A stretch of 64,000 bases of DNA, taken from an uncultured Ruminococcus sp. Its GTDB lineage: Bacteria; Bacillota; Clostridia; Oscillospirales; Acutalibacteraceae. This document shows positions 32,543-41,379 of the stretch, piece by piece (positions within the stretch are counted from its first letter, which is position 1; each line of letters begins with the position of its first letter). The position numbers were made by a program, and so were the translations under genes. Below the pieces are notes generated by a model. It made no database searches and had not been told where the DNA came from. It saw nothing but the letters and a program-made list of their open reading frames with translations. Location: positions 1-64,000 of the forward strand of contig CADBHB010000005.1 of NCBI GenBank assembly GCA_902794395.1, in the 5' to 3' direction.

Positions 32543-33549
32543 GCGGGGAGTTCAGCCATCTTGCGCTGCATATCGGTAGCGTCGTTTATGTTGATTTTTT
32601 TGTCGTTGTTGAAGTCGGCAACGGCGGTCTGTGTTTCGTTAAGGCTTTCAAAGTCTGCAAGGGCGCGCTGTAAAATGGTCACGTCCTGAATATCCAGGAT
32701 ACCGTTGCCGTTGAGATCTCCCTTGACGGGGACATAGCTAATGCGGAAGGTGTAGACGGTTTTCTCGGCGGTACCTCCCCAGCTGTTCATGGACGGCCAA
32801 GCAGCTTCGCCCACGCCGATATAGACAATGTCGCCGTCCTTGACGGAAACGCTTCTGCCGCGGCGGATCTCCGCCCCGTCAACTGTGGGCTGATAGGAAT
32901 TGAGATAGGTCCTGACCTGATAGTTTTTATTGTACGCCTCGGGATAGAACGAAAGCACCGCCTCGGGAACGCTGATACCCAAGGTGTATTCAAAGGTTTC
33001 GCCATCTAAGCTCATAAGATCGTTGTATGTTTCTTCGGTGACAGAGCCTTTGACGTCGACGCCTTTCAAGCTTGTGTTGTAATCACCGTATAAGCTGCCG
33101 ACGTCCGCGCCCCAACTGCAGGTGTATTGCATATTTATCTCATCGCCCGCCTGCAAACCGCCGTTTGCGACCGTGTAGGCTGCGGTGCCGTCGGCGGTGA
33201 ACCAATCATTAAGGGACGCCATCCAGCCGCCGTTGCCGTTGGCGGCGTACTCAGACAAGCCGTTGATCGACGAGATATAGCCGTACTGCGACACGGTGAA
33301 CTCGTAGTTTTGCTCGGTAATGGCGCGCTCGATGACGGATTCCATAGAGTCGTTGTCCTGAAGGGTGACGTCTGCTTCGAGCAGCTGACCTACCCACGGC
33401 GCGCTTCCCGAAGTGAAGGTGGTGTTCACAACTGTGACGTGAACGGTGTTATCGGTCTGTTCCGCATTTACGCTGAGCGTGCCGAACGCCGTGATAAACA
33501 GCGCGAGAGCCATCACCAAAGAAATACGTTTTTTTGCTTGTTTTTTCAT
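32539..33549 (-). CDS. Secreted DUF4430 (transcobalamin-like) protein with a dockerin
   Basis: A 336-residue protein. The start at 33549 has GGAGGAATT upstream; a longer open frame would extend into the riboswitch terminator. In order: signal peptide (about 1-29), a DUF4430 domain (SMESVIERAITEQN, NGGWMASLNDWF, GDEINMQYTCSWGADVGS), a roughly 110-residue beta-rich region, and a dockerin (about 275-336) with loops DLNGNGILDIQD and DFNNDKKININD. It is first in the riboswitch operon. I infer an extracellular cobamide-binding subunit that can plug into a cohesin scaffold. Ligand binding is not proven by sequence. Confidence 0.85.
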   Translation of the reverse strand: MKKQAKKRISLVMALALFITAFGTLSVNAEQTDNTVHVTVVNTTFTSGSAPWVGQLLEADVTLQDNDSMESVIERAITEQNYEFTVSQYGYISSINGLSEYAANGNGGWMASLNDWFTADGTAAYTVANGGLQAGDEINMQYTCSWGADVGSLYGDYNTSLKGVDVKGSVTEETYNDLMSLDGETFEYTLGISVPEAVLSFYPEAYNKNYQVRTYLNSYQPTVDGAEIRRGRSVSVKDGDIVYIGVGEAAWPSMNSWGGTAEKTVYTFRISYVPVKGDLNGNGILDIQDVTILQRALADFESLNETQTAVADFNNDKKININDATDMQRKMAELPA

Positions 33550-33562
33550 GTTAATTCCTCCA

Positions 33563-33790
33563 ATAAAAAATGCTTTTCTATACAGAAAAGCACAGCACAA
33601 TAAACCGCAGCGTATGCGGTCAAGATCGGCTGCGCTTCTTCTTGTCCAAGAAGGCAAAACCAAGCCTGTGCGGAAGTAACCCGACTGATCCGCTTACGCG
33701 GAAACACGGTAATGACAGTTGCTGCGGATTCGCACCGCATTCCCTATTACCTGCCCCGAGGGACAGAACGCATAGGCTGATATTCATTTA
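33563..33790 (-). ncRNA. Cobalamin (AdoCbl-type) riboswitch with a terminator expression platform
   Basis: Read on the minus strand, AATAGGGAA, GGTGCGAATCCGCAGC, AACTGTCATTACCG and CAGTCGGGTTACTTCCGC appear in the order and spacing of the B12-element core (aptamer about 33660-33785). After further stems, an intrinsic terminator lies directly before the ribosome binding site: GCTTTTCT pairs with AGAAAAGC (33572-33591), followed by ATTTTTT. With B12 bound, transcription of the six genes should stop. This gives the strongest functional evidence in the locus, because it ties the operon to cobalamin. Confidence 0.93.
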
Positions 33791-33794
33791 GTAA

Positions 33795-33823
33795 ATCATA
33801 ACACAAACCCCGACATTAGTCAA
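33795..33823 (-). promoter_or_regulatory. Promoter of the riboswitch operon
   Basis: On the minus strand: -35 TTGACT, 17-bp spacer, -10 TATGAT. The -35 overlaps the stop codon of the upstream EamA gene. Confidence 0.75.
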
Positions 33824-34761
33824 TCACTTCGGCGCTTCAACTTGTCAAAAGGAAGCTGCACAAAGATGACCGCGGCAAACATTATCACACAGCCGAGTAT
33901 CTGCACGGCGCTCAGGGTTTGATCGGTGCTCAGCCAGCCCAAGGCGTAGGCTATATAGCTTGCGACAGCGGAAATGACCGACTCCAGGCTCATTATCATC
34001 GCCGCTACGGTGGGGTTGAAGTTGCGCTGCCCGAGGATCTGCAGGGTGTAGGCAACGCCGCTTGACATCACACCTGTGTAGAGTATGGGGATTAGGCTTT
34101 GAACGAACTGCTCGGGCGCGGGCGACTCGAATATCAGCGCACCCGCTCCGCAAAAGAAGGAGGCGACAAAGAACTGCACGCAGGACAGCAGCACTCCGTT
34201 GGTGTGCGGGGCAAAGCGGTCTACCAGCATGATGTGCAGGGTGAAGATAACGGCGCAGATAAGCACCAGCAGATCGCCGTTACCGATGGTCAGGCCTTCG
34301 GTGATGCACAGCAGATACATACCAAAGACAGCCGCCGCCGCGCCTATCCATACGGTAAAATGGCATTTTCTGCCGAGAAACAACCCGAAAATCGGCGTGA
34401 GGATGATATACAGCGTGGTTATGAACCCCGCTTTGCCTACGGTGGTGTATTTCAGACCGTACTGCTGAAACAGAGTTGCAGTCCCCAATGCCAAACCGCA
34501 GAGCACACCGCCTAATGCCGTTAGCTTTTTAGGCGCCTGCTTAACGGGTATCTCGTCGCTGTCCGCCAAAAATGTCGGACGGCGGTATTTTATTAACAAT
34601 ATCGGCAGCAGCACCAGAAAGCCCAGAAAATAACGCGAGGAGGTAAAGGTGAGCGGCTGCATATAGTCGTTGCCCATCGACTGAAAAACAAAGGCGACGC
34701 CCCAAATAAGCGCGGTGAGCGAAAGATAGACGCTGCTGCGCAGGTTGTGTGTTTTTTCCAT
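33820..34761 (-). CDS. DMT-superfamily (EamA) transporter
   Basis: A 313-residue membrane protein with ten helices arranged as two EamA repeats (LTALIWGVAFVFQSMG in the first, VLICAVIFTLHIMLVDRF in the second). The start is ATG 34761, behind AGGAGGAG; a much longer open frame reads through the feo promoter region. EamA proteins export amino acids, nucleotides or drugs; the substrate is not predictable. It precedes the riboswitch operon on the same strand but has its own promoter and is probably not part of the B12 system, although some readthrough is possible. Confidence 0.88.
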   Translation of the reverse strand: MEKTHNLRSSVYLSLTALIWGVAFVFQSMGNDYMQPLTFTSSRYFLGFLVLLPILLIKYRRPTFLADSDEIPVKQAPKKLTALGGVLCGLALGTATLFQQYGLKYTTVGKAGFITTLYIILTPIFGLFLGRKCHFTVWIGAAAAVFGMYLLCITEGLTIGNGDLLVLICAVIFTLHIMLVDRFAPHTNGVLLSCVQFFVASFFCGAGALIFESPAPEQFVQSLIPILYTGVMSSGVAYTLQILGQRNFNPTVAAMIMSLESVISAVASYIAYALGWLSTDQTLSAVQILGCVIMFAAVIFVQLPFDKLKRRSD

Positions 34762-34786
34762 AATACTCCTCCTGACATACTTTGAT

Positions 34787-34815
34787 ATTTTAGCACGGAA
34801 CGAAGACAATTGCAA
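34787..34815 (-). promoter_or_regulatory. Promoter of the EamA gene
   Basis: On the minus strand: -35 TTGCAA, 17-bp spacer, -10 TAAAAT. Confidence 0.6.
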
Positions 34816-34869
34816 GACACATTTCTTAGGATTCTCCATAAAATGGCAATAAGACTTGGAGATGATGCT

Positions 34870-35121
34870 ATGGATAATAAAATCTGCCTTAGCCGCCTGA
34901 AACCGGGACAGCAGGCAACGATAGTAAAAACCGCTGACAAAACGCCCCTGCAAAAGCGACTGCGCAGTCTGGGACTCACCGAGGGCGCAAAAGTGACGGC
35001 GCTGTTTCGCAGTCCCTTGGGCGACCCTGTAGCCTATGACGTGGAGGGCAGCGTGATAGCGCTGCGCAAAACAGACAGCGAGCACATTTTGGTAGAAATA
35101 AGCGGTGAACACGATGAATGA
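34870..35121 (+). CDS. feoA: Ferrous iron transport protein FeoA
   Basis: An 83-residue SH3-like protein with LSRLKPGQQATIVK, LQKRLRSLGLTEGAKV, PLGDPVAYDVEGSVIALR. FeoA assists the FeoB ferrous iron channel at the membrane. I start it at ATG 34870 with GGAG 8 bases upstream; an upstream ATG at 34810 adds a tail foreign to the family. It overlaps feoB by 8 bases. I see no Fur or DtxR box ahead of it. Confidence 0.9.
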   Translation: MDNKICLSRLKPGQQATIVKTADKTPLQKRLRSLGLTEGAKVTALFRSPLGDPVAYDVEGSVIALRKTDSEHILVEISGEHDE

Positions 35122-36922
35122 GTACCGCGTAGCGCTTGCGGGCAATCCAAATGTAGGCAAAAGCACCATCTTCAACGCCCTTACGGGGCTTCGCAGTCAC
35201 ACGGGCAACTGGACCGGCAAAACCGTGGAAAGCGCCGACGGAGTGTTCCAATGGAAGGACAGCAGCTTTTCAGTTTTTGATTTGCCCGGCGCGTATTCGC
35301 TGTCGAGCTTTTCGCGCGAGGAGAACGTGACCCGACGCGCTCTGACTGAAAACCGCTATGACTGCGTCGTGCTGGTGCTGGACGCGGGCTTGCTGAGGCG
35401 AAATTTATGCTTTGCTTTGGAGGTGCTGGCTGTCTGCGACAAGGCGGTGGTCTGCCTGAACCTGATGGACGAAGCGGCAAGAAGAGGAGTGACTGTTGAC
35501 CAAGACCGCCTTTCGGAAGCGCTGGGCGTGCCTGTGGTGAGCGGGTGCGCGGTAAAAGGGCAAGGGCTTACTTCGCTGAAAAAAGCGATAGACGGTGTTT
35601 GCAGGGGCTATCTCCCCTGTCGGATAGTCAAGCGGCTGGACGAGGACGCCGCCGGTCGCGCGGAACTGATTTTCCGACAATGCGTAACAAAGAGCGAGCG
35701 CGGCGGTCTGCGGCGCGACCGCGCGATAGATAACATCCTAACGTCAAAGCTTACAGGACTGCCGCTGCTGGCGCTGCTCTGCGCGGTGCTGTTTTGGATA
35801 ACCGCCGTGGGAGCAAACTATCCCAGCGCGGCGCTAAGCGCGGCGTTTGAGGCGATAAAACAGCGGCTGTATCAGTTCAGCGATTGGATAGAGCTGCCCG
35901 CCTTTTTAAGAGGAATAATCATAGACGGCGTTTACACTACTCTTAGTTGGGTGGTGGCGGTAATGCTTCCGCCGATGGCGATATTTTTCCCGCTGTTCGC
36001 GCTGATGGAGGAGGCGGGCTTTCTTCCGCGAGTCGCCTTTGATCTCGACCGCGCGTTTGCCGCCTGCGGAGCGCACGGAAAGCAGAGCCTTTGTATGATG
36101 ATGGGTCTGGGCTGCAACGCCTGCGGAGTGACGGGCTGTAGGATAATAGAAAGCGAAAAAGAGCGGCTGATAGCCGTGCTTACAAATAATCTGATGCCCT
36201 GTAACGGCAGGTTCCCGATATTGATAGCGCTGCTTATGATGTTTTTTGCCGGACAGGGCGCCGCAGCGGAGGTCCGGGTCGCTCTGCTGCTGGTAGCGGT
36301 GTTGATCGGCTGCGTGGGGCTGACGCTTGTTTTTTCAAAGCTGCTCTCAAAATGTCTGAGGCAGGGATCCTCCGTCGGCTTTGCGCTGGAGCTTCCTCCC
36401 TACCGAAAGCCTTCCTTCGCCAAAACCATCCTGCGCTCTCTGCTGGACAGAGCGCTGTTTGTGCTGGGCAGAGCGGTAGTTGTGGCGGCTCCCGCGGGGG
36501 CGGTAATATGGCTGTGCGCAAATGTTCACGTGGATGATTCGTCAATATTAAAGCACTGCACCGACGCGCTGGAGCCATTCGGACACTTTATCGGCTTGGA
36601 CGGAACAATTGTGATGGCGTTGATACTCGGCTTTCCCGCAAATGAGACCGTGATTCCGATAATGCTGATGTCCTACCTTTCCGAAGGCAGTCTTACAGAG
36701 GCAGGAGGATATGCCGCGCTGAGGTCGCTGCTGACTCAAAACGGCTGGACGACCACCACGGCGGTTTGTATGCTTATTATGACAGTGCTGCGCTTTCCCT
36801 GCTCTACGACCTGCCTGACTATAAAAAAAGAAACGGGCAGCCTTAAATGGACGCTGCTCGCGGTTTTGATGCCGACCGTGACGGGAGTTATACTCTGCGC
36901 CGCAGTGGCGCATTTGATATAG
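35114..36922 (+). CDS. feoB: Ferrous iron transporter FeoB
   Basis: A 602-residue protein: an N-terminal GTPase (G1 GNPNVGKST, G3 DLPGAYS, G4 NLMD), a helical GDI-like spacer, then the membrane domain with two Gate regions (SWVVAVMLPPMAIFFPLFAL and the Cys-rich MMGLGCNACGVTGCRI). It imports Fe2+. At about 600 residues it is a short FeoB of the Firmicutes type. The start is ATG 35114 (GTG 35105 is also possible), overlapping feoA. No feoC follows; the operon ends here. The convergent amylase terminator lies just beyond. Confidence 0.95.
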   Translation: MNEYRVALAGNPNVGKSTIFNALTGLRSHTGNWTGKTVESADGVFQWKDSSFSVFDLPGAYSLSSFSREENVTRRALTENRYDCVVLVLDAGLLRRNLCFALEVLAVCDKAVVCLNLMDEAARRGVTVDQDRLSEALGVPVVSGCAVKGQGLTSLKKAIDGVCRGYLPCRIVKRLDEDAAGRAELIFRQCVTKSERGGLRRDRAIDNILTSKLTGLPLLALLCAVLFWITAVGANYPSAALSAAFEAIKQRLYQFSDWIELPAFLRGIIIDGVYTTLSWVVAVMLPPMAIFFPLFALMEEAGFLPRVAFDLDRAFAACGAHGKQSLCMMMGLGCNACGVTGCRIIESEKERLIAVLTNNLMPCNGRFPILIALLMMFFAGQGAAAEVRVALLLVAVLIGCVGLTLVFSKLLSKCLRQGSSVGFALELPPYRKPSFAKTILRSLLDRALFVLGRAVVVAAPAGAVIWLCANVHVDDSSILKHCTDALEPFGHFIGLDGTIVMALILGFPANETVIPIMLMSYLSEGSLTEAGGYAALRSLLTQNGWTTTTAVCMLIMTVLRFPCSTTCLTIKKETGSLKWTLLAVLMPTVTGVILCAAVAHLI

Positions 36923-36952
36923 GCAAGCGCAAAACTGTCGACGCGGAACTGC

Positions 36953-36987
36953 AAAAAAACTGACCCGAACCAAAAGTCCGGGTCAGT
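36953..36987 (-). terminator. Terminator of the amylase operon
   Basis: On the minus strand ACTGACCCG pairs with CGGGTCAGT (36959-36967 with 36979-36987), followed by seven T. On the plus strand the same stem lies behind feoB but lacks a T-run. Confidence 0.8.
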
Positions 36988-37003
36988 AACAAATATAATC
37001 AAA

Positions 37004-39415
37004 TCAATTCAAATAGCTTGTGGTGTCGCCGATCCTGCCGCTGATGCCGGTAAAGCCGGTCGCGCAGCAGACGTAAACGCGCATGTTAGCCGCACCGATG
37101 TTGGATACGGTCAGAGTGTTATTGGTGACAGTCATTCTGTCGCCCGTAACGGCGTCAATGTACAAGCCGTTAGGTATCTGCTTGAACGTTGCTCCGCCGG
37201 AGATAGTCACACACGCAAGGCTGTCGGTGCCGTCGCCCGTGTAGCGGCGGATGAACGACATGTTGCCGGTGACATAAGCCGAGTCATTGGTGTACTGTCC
37301 CTTTTGCAGTGCGGGAACAGCGCGGCGGATACGGTTGAGCTTTGACAGATGCTTAGCCAAGGGCTTGTTGAGTGTGGTAGACACTGTGCCGTTAGCGGTG
37401 TATACGCCGAAATTGGTCGCTTCAACATCGCCCTCAAGGTTGTCGCCGTAGTAGGCGCGTCCCGAATTTGCCAAAGAAATGTTAGTACCCTCATCAATAA
37501 GCTTTCCCTTTTGGAACTCGATTTCAGAGCCGTAGTAAACACAGGGAATGCCGCGGAAGGTAAACATCAGATCGAGGTTCTCAGCCCAGGTCTGCTCGCC
37601 GCCGGTGAAGCGGGTCTTTTCGTTGGGCTGCTCGGGCGCGTAGTCGTGTGAATCGACATACATCACATTGTAGGTCGCGTCGTTGTAATACTGGTCGTTG
37701 CCGGTCGCAAAGCCGAAGGCGTTGGAGGCGCTGCCGAACATACGATGCATCTGGAAGTCGATGGTCTCCATGCCCGATGCCATGCTGCGGTCGGGCGTGT
37801 GGTAGCTGATGCCGCTGAGCTTGGCGTTCTGCGACTTAGGCTCAATACTGTTGAGGTTTTCCTCAAAATGATCTTCCTCTAAGTAGTGGTCAAACACCAA
37901 ATTCATGTTGGCGTTTACGTCAGCCGCGGTAGTTCCGCTGTGCCACTGCTGTGCCCACTTGGCGTTGGACTCCTTCCAGGTGTAGAACGGGGTGCTTTCC
38001 TCGGCGTGACCGCGGTACCAGACCTGCGTGTAACGGGTGCAGACCTCGCCGAACATCATAAAGTTAGGCTTGCCCGCAGCGCGCGCCGCGCTGTATATCT
38101 GCTCGTTGAACATAAGATTGAGCACCACACGCGGGATGTGACGGACGGTATCGACACGGAAGCCGTCAACGCCGCGATTGATGTACTCGGCGTAGGTATC
38201 GGTAAGATACTCCGCCACCGCGGGGTTCTCGGTGTTCAGATCGACGCAGTCGCCCGCGATCTGACAGAACTTAGTTGTCCAGTCGTCGTAGTTGTGGCTC
38301 TGGAAATAGCCGGTATGATAGTAGTTATCGGGGTTGTAAACAGCGCTGCTTGATACCTTGTTTATGTCGTAATCCTGAGTATCGGGCTGTGAACCCTTAG
38401 TGTTGCCGTTGTCTCCCGAATAGCTGACGTTTTTCATCAGGTTAAGGCGCTGCTGATACTGGGTATCGCCGGTCTGCGCCCAATACGCTTCGGGAGAACT
38501 GAGATTGTAGGAATTGAGCAGGTATTCCGTTGGGATCATGCTGTCTTCCAGATTGCTCAGATCCTTGGTCAGGTCCTTGGTGAACAGCGGACAGAAATGA
38601 GATTCGCCGAAGTTGCCGGTGTGATTCCAGACAACGTCCTGATAGATCTTCATGCCCTTGGCGTGCACCTCATGGACGAGATCGTCAAAGGTGAAATCAT
38701 CGCTCTCGTAGCGCGCGTCAACGGTAGAGAAGTCCATCGCGTGGTAGCCGTGGTAGTCGTAGCCAGAGGCGTTGGTAACAATGGGCGTTACCCAGATAGC
38801 GTTGAAGCCCAGCGCCTTGATGTAGTCGAGCTTTTGCGCGAGACCCTTGAAATCACCACGCCACGCGGGGTCGGAGTCGGGGTTGTTAGCCTTGCTGTCG
38901 TCCCAACAATGCACGTTGTTGCCTGAGTCGCCGTCGTAAAAGCGGGTGGTCATAACAAAGTAGAGGGTGTCCTCACGCGGGTCGAGGCTCTCTACGGGAT
39001 CGACCAGATCGGGGTTGTATTTTGACCAACGGTTGTTGATAAACCACCATTCGGTCACCTTGCCGTCGGAAGTGGTGAGCTTTTGCTCCTTTGAATACTG
39101 CTTGCCGGACGAGTCGGTTATCAGGGCATTCACCTTGGTAACATTATTAACGGTATAATCGAACCATTCGCCCGAGGCAGTCATTCTTTCTCCCGGATAG
39201 CTCTGGGACATCGCGCTGTTAGTGGGCAGTGAGTTCCAGAGGTATACATAGGGCTGCGTCAGCCCGTCCTGTTTCACATGAATGACGATCTGAGTGGACG
39301 CAGTGCTTACACTGGGAGGCTCAGACGTCTCAGCGGCGGAAGCCGCAACGGCTCCTACCGCTATTATCATTAATAAACCAAGAACGAGCGCAAGCACTTT
39401 TTTCATGATTTTCAT
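37004..39415 (-). CDS. Secreted GH13 alpha-amylase with an N-terminal starch-binding module
   Basis: An 803-residue enzyme. Signal peptide (about 1-28), a starch-binding-like module (about 40-135; YVYLWNSLPTNSAMSQSYPG, ending EWWFINNRWS), then the catalytic barrel. GH13 motifs: DVVWNHTG (260-267), GFRVDTVRHI with nucleophile Asp422, FGEV with acid/base Glu457 and VDSHD with Asp591, followed by a C-terminal beta domain. It should cut internal alpha-1,4 bonds in starch outside the cell. Unlike its operon partner it has no dockerin or sorting signal, so it is probably free or held by starch. ATG 39415 has GGAGG 7 bases upstream. It lies 24 bases after the CBM26-dockerin gene. Confidence 0.93.
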   Translation of the reverse strand: MKIMKKVLALVLGLLMIIAVGAVAASAAETSEPPSVSTASTQIVIHVKQDGLTQPYVYLWNSLPTNSAMSQSYPGERMTASGEWFDYTVNNVTKVNALITDSSGKQYSKEQKLTTSDGKVTEWWFINNRWSKYNPDLVDPVESLDPREDTLYFVMTTRFYDGDSGNNVHCWDDSKANNPDSDPAWRGDFKGLAQKLDYIKALGFNAIWVTPIVTNASGYDYHGYHAMDFSTVDARYESDDFTFDDLVHEVHAKGMKIYQDVVWNHTGNFGESHFCPLFTKDLTKDLSNLEDSMIPTEYLLNSYNLSSPEAYWAQTGDTQYQQRLNLMKNVSYSGDNGNTKGSQPDTQDYDINKVSSSAVYNPDNYYHTGYFQSHNYDDWTTKFCQIAGDCVDLNTENPAVAEYLTDTYAEYINRGVDGFRVDTVRHIPRVVLNLMFNEQIYSAARAAGKPNFMMFGEVCTRYTQVWYRGHAEESTPFYTWKESNAKWAQQWHSGTTAADVNANMNLVFDHYLEEDHFEENLNSIEPKSQNAKLSGISYHTPDRSMASGMETIDFQMHRMFGSASNAFGFATGNDQYYNDATYNVMYVDSHDYAPEQPNEKTRFTGGEQTWAENLDLMFTFRGIPCVYYGSEIEFQKGKLIDEGTNISLANSGRAYYGDNLEGDVEATNFGVYTANGTVSTTLNKPLAKHLSKLNRIRRAVPALQKGQYTNDSAYVTGNMSFIRRYTGDGTDSLACVTISGGATFKQIPNGLYIDAVTGDRMTVTNNTLTVSNIGAANMRVYVCCATGFTGISGRIGDTTSYLN

Positions 39416-39439
39416 GGTTTATCCTCCGTTTGTAAAAGC

Positions 39440-41050
39440 TTAATAGAGCTCAGCGAGATATCTTTGGATAGCTGTAACATCCTTGATGCTGATTCTGCCG
39501 TCGCCGTCAACATCAGCCTGAGCCAAGCTTACAGTGTAGCCCTTAAATGCAGCCAGGTATTTCTGGAGATAGGTGGCGTCCTTGATGTTGACTTCGCCGT
39601 CGCCGTTCACGTCGCCGCCATGGTACAGAGGCGCTGTGGTAGGCTGAGTAGTGGGCTGAGTGGTAGGCTGTGTAGGAGGCTGTGTGGGAGGCTGGGTAGG
39701 AGGCTGGGTGGGAGCTGTGGTGGGCTCAGTAGTCGGGTCGGTGGGGATCTGACCCGATGTGGCGGTAACATTCACTGTTTTGGTCGCCACACTGTTGTCG
39801 GAAGCCTGAACAGATACCGTTATGGAATAGGTGCCTTCCTTGGTGGGAACGAAGTTATAAACCTCGTTGAGGGTGTAGTAGGCGGTGTTAGCCTGCTGAC
39901 CGTCGGGATCGACGATGGTGTACTTGTAGAACAGCAGGTTGGTGCCTGTGGCGCCGCCGCCGGCAATAACGTCAACGGTGGTGGTAGTGCCCTTGCGTAC
40001 GTAGCTGTCCTGAGCCGGAGTTACCTTTTTGATGATAGGCTTGGTAACGCCTGCGTCGGAGGAAACGGTCAGGGTAAGGTTGCGTGAGTTCTCGTTGCCT
40101 ACGCTGTCCATGAAATCAAAGGTCACAGTGTAGCTGCCTGCCGCGGTGGGCGTCCAGGTAGTTGAAGAGCTTGTGCCGAAATCGCGGATAACGCTGCCGT
40201 TTACACTGAACTTATAGCTGACAGTGCCGCCCTCGGTGCTCACAGCGTAAGCTGAAAGGGTGACCTCCATGTCGGTGTAGATGGTACCGGCAGGTTCAGC
40301 GGTGTAGGACTTCACCTGCAGGGGGCTGAGGTCGTACACAGACCACTGACCGGTGGAGTAGTTGTAGATGTAGCCGCTTTGGATATTGTTGAGGTCTCCT
40401 GTCTTGCCGTCGTCGCCGCCGGGATTGAAGATGCAGTTAGCGAAGGTCTTGGAAGCGGAATACATCCACACATCGTCCTCAACGTGAGTCATATTTACTC
40501 CGGGCCAGCCGGCGTTGGTGTCGGTGCCGCTGTTCCACATATAGCACTTGGGCTGTGACCAGCCTGCGGTGTTTTTAAGGAACACGGTTGTGCCCGACGA
40601 AGGGACGGTGGGATTGGTGGGATTGGTGGGATTGGTGGAATTGGTAGGGTTAGTGGGGGTAGTAGCCTCGACATACTGTGACCATGTGCCGGTCTGTAGA
40701 TTGTAGATCTTGCCGTCGCCGCCGTTGCCGGTGTAAACAAGGTCAGCAGTCTGGTTGTCACCGCCGCTGTATCCGTTGTTAAAGATGATGTTGGCATAGT
40801 TCTTTGGGAGCGTATAGGTGTATACGCCGCTGGTTGAGGTAGCAGTCATCTTCACACCGGGCCATGTTGCGTTATTATCCGAAGAAGAGTTCCACATATA
40901 GCAGTAGACTTGGCTCCATCCGTTGTTCAGTCTTACGTAGATGGTGTCACCTGCCGCTGCTCCCGCGCTGGTCGGAAGCATAAACAGCGCGCACACCAAC
41001 AGCGCCATGCAAAGAACAACGCTGATAATTTTGTGCTTGGATATTCTCAT
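39440..41050 (-). CDS. Non-catalytic starch-binding protein: two CBM26-like modules, Ig-like domains, dockerin
   Basis: A 536-residue secreted protein. Signal peptide (about 1-32); two CBM26-type starch modules (about 34-128 and 150-240), both with W-S-Q aromatic runs and YMWNS; two Ig-like domains (about 245-430); a Thr/Pro/Gln spacer (repeats of PPTQ); a dockerin at the C terminus with loops DVNGDGEVNIKD and DVDGDGRISIKD. No catalytic domain is present. It resembles R. bromii amylosome adhesins in concept: it would bind starch and attach to a cohesin scaffold. First gene of a two-gene operon with the amylase. Confidence 0.9.
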   Translation of the reverse strand: MRISKHKIISVVLCMALLVCALFMLPTSAGAAAGDTIYVRLNNGWSQVYCYMWNSSSDNNATWPGVKMTATSTSGVYTYTLPKNYANIIFNNGYSGGDNQTADLVYTGNGGDGKIYNLQTGTWSQYVEATTPTNPTNSTNPTNPTNPTVPSSGTTVFLKNTAGWSQPKCYMWNSGTDTNAGWPGVNMTHVEDDVWMYSASKTFANCIFNPGGDDGKTGDLNNIQSGYIYNYSTGQWSVYDLSPLQVKSYTAEPAGTIYTDMEVTLSAYAVSTEGGTVSYKFSVNGSVIRDFGTSSSTTWTPTAAGSYTVTFDFMDSVGNENSRNLTLTVSSDAGVTKPIIKKVTPAQDSYVRKGTTTTVDVIAGGGATGTNLLFYKYTIVDPDGQQANTAYYTLNEVYNFVPTKEGTYSITVSVQASDNSVATKTVNVTATSGQIPTDPTTEPTTAPTQPPTQPPTQPPTQPTTQPTTQPTTAPLYHGGDVNGDGEVNIKDATYLQKYLAAFKGYTVSLAQADVDGDGRISIKDVTAIQRYLAELY

Positions 41051-41138
41051 ATTTCTGTTCCTCCGTGTCTTGATTTGAGCAGTTTGACGTACTGCTCCAC
41101 CTTTACCACTATATCATACAATATCCTCCAAATATTTA

Positions 41139-41155
41139 ATTTCTAAATTAGAAAT
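41139..41155. repeat. 17-bp perfect palindrome upstream of the starch operon
   Basis: ATTTCTAA and TTAGAAAT flank a central A, about 90 bases upstream of the CBM26-dockerin start. Candidate operator. The 329-bp gap (41051-41379) also holds the direct repeats at 41231 and the M18 terminator. Confidence 0.5.
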
Positions 41156-41230
41156 ATGCGAATTTTTGACTGACAAAAATTCCTACCTTTTTTTGTGCAG
41201 AATAGCCTTAACATATACTATTCTCTTATA

Positions 41231-41251
41231 AAACGCTTTAAAAACGCTTTA
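41231..41251. repeat. Direct repeat AAACGCTTTA, period 11
   Basis: AAACGCTTTA at 41231-41240 and 41242-41251, one helical turn apart, about 180 bases upstream of the starch operon. AACGCTTT is close to half-sites of LacI-family regulators such as CcpA. Confidence 0.4.
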
Positions 41252-41330
41252 AATAAGATGTCAGCGGAAAATCTTGCAGAGCAAGACGGAGGACACAGAA
41301 ATCCTGACGGCAAGCACCGTGAGCGACATA

Positions 41331-41367
41331 AATAAAAAGAGCGTCCCGCTGTTACGGCAGGACGCTC
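41331..41367 (-). terminator. Terminator of the M18 aminopeptidase gene
   Basis: On the minus strand AGAGCGTCC pairs with GGACGCTCT (outer stem), with an inner G/C stem, then TTTTTATTT. Confidence 0.8.
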
Positions 41368-41379
41368 TGCTTATTATAT

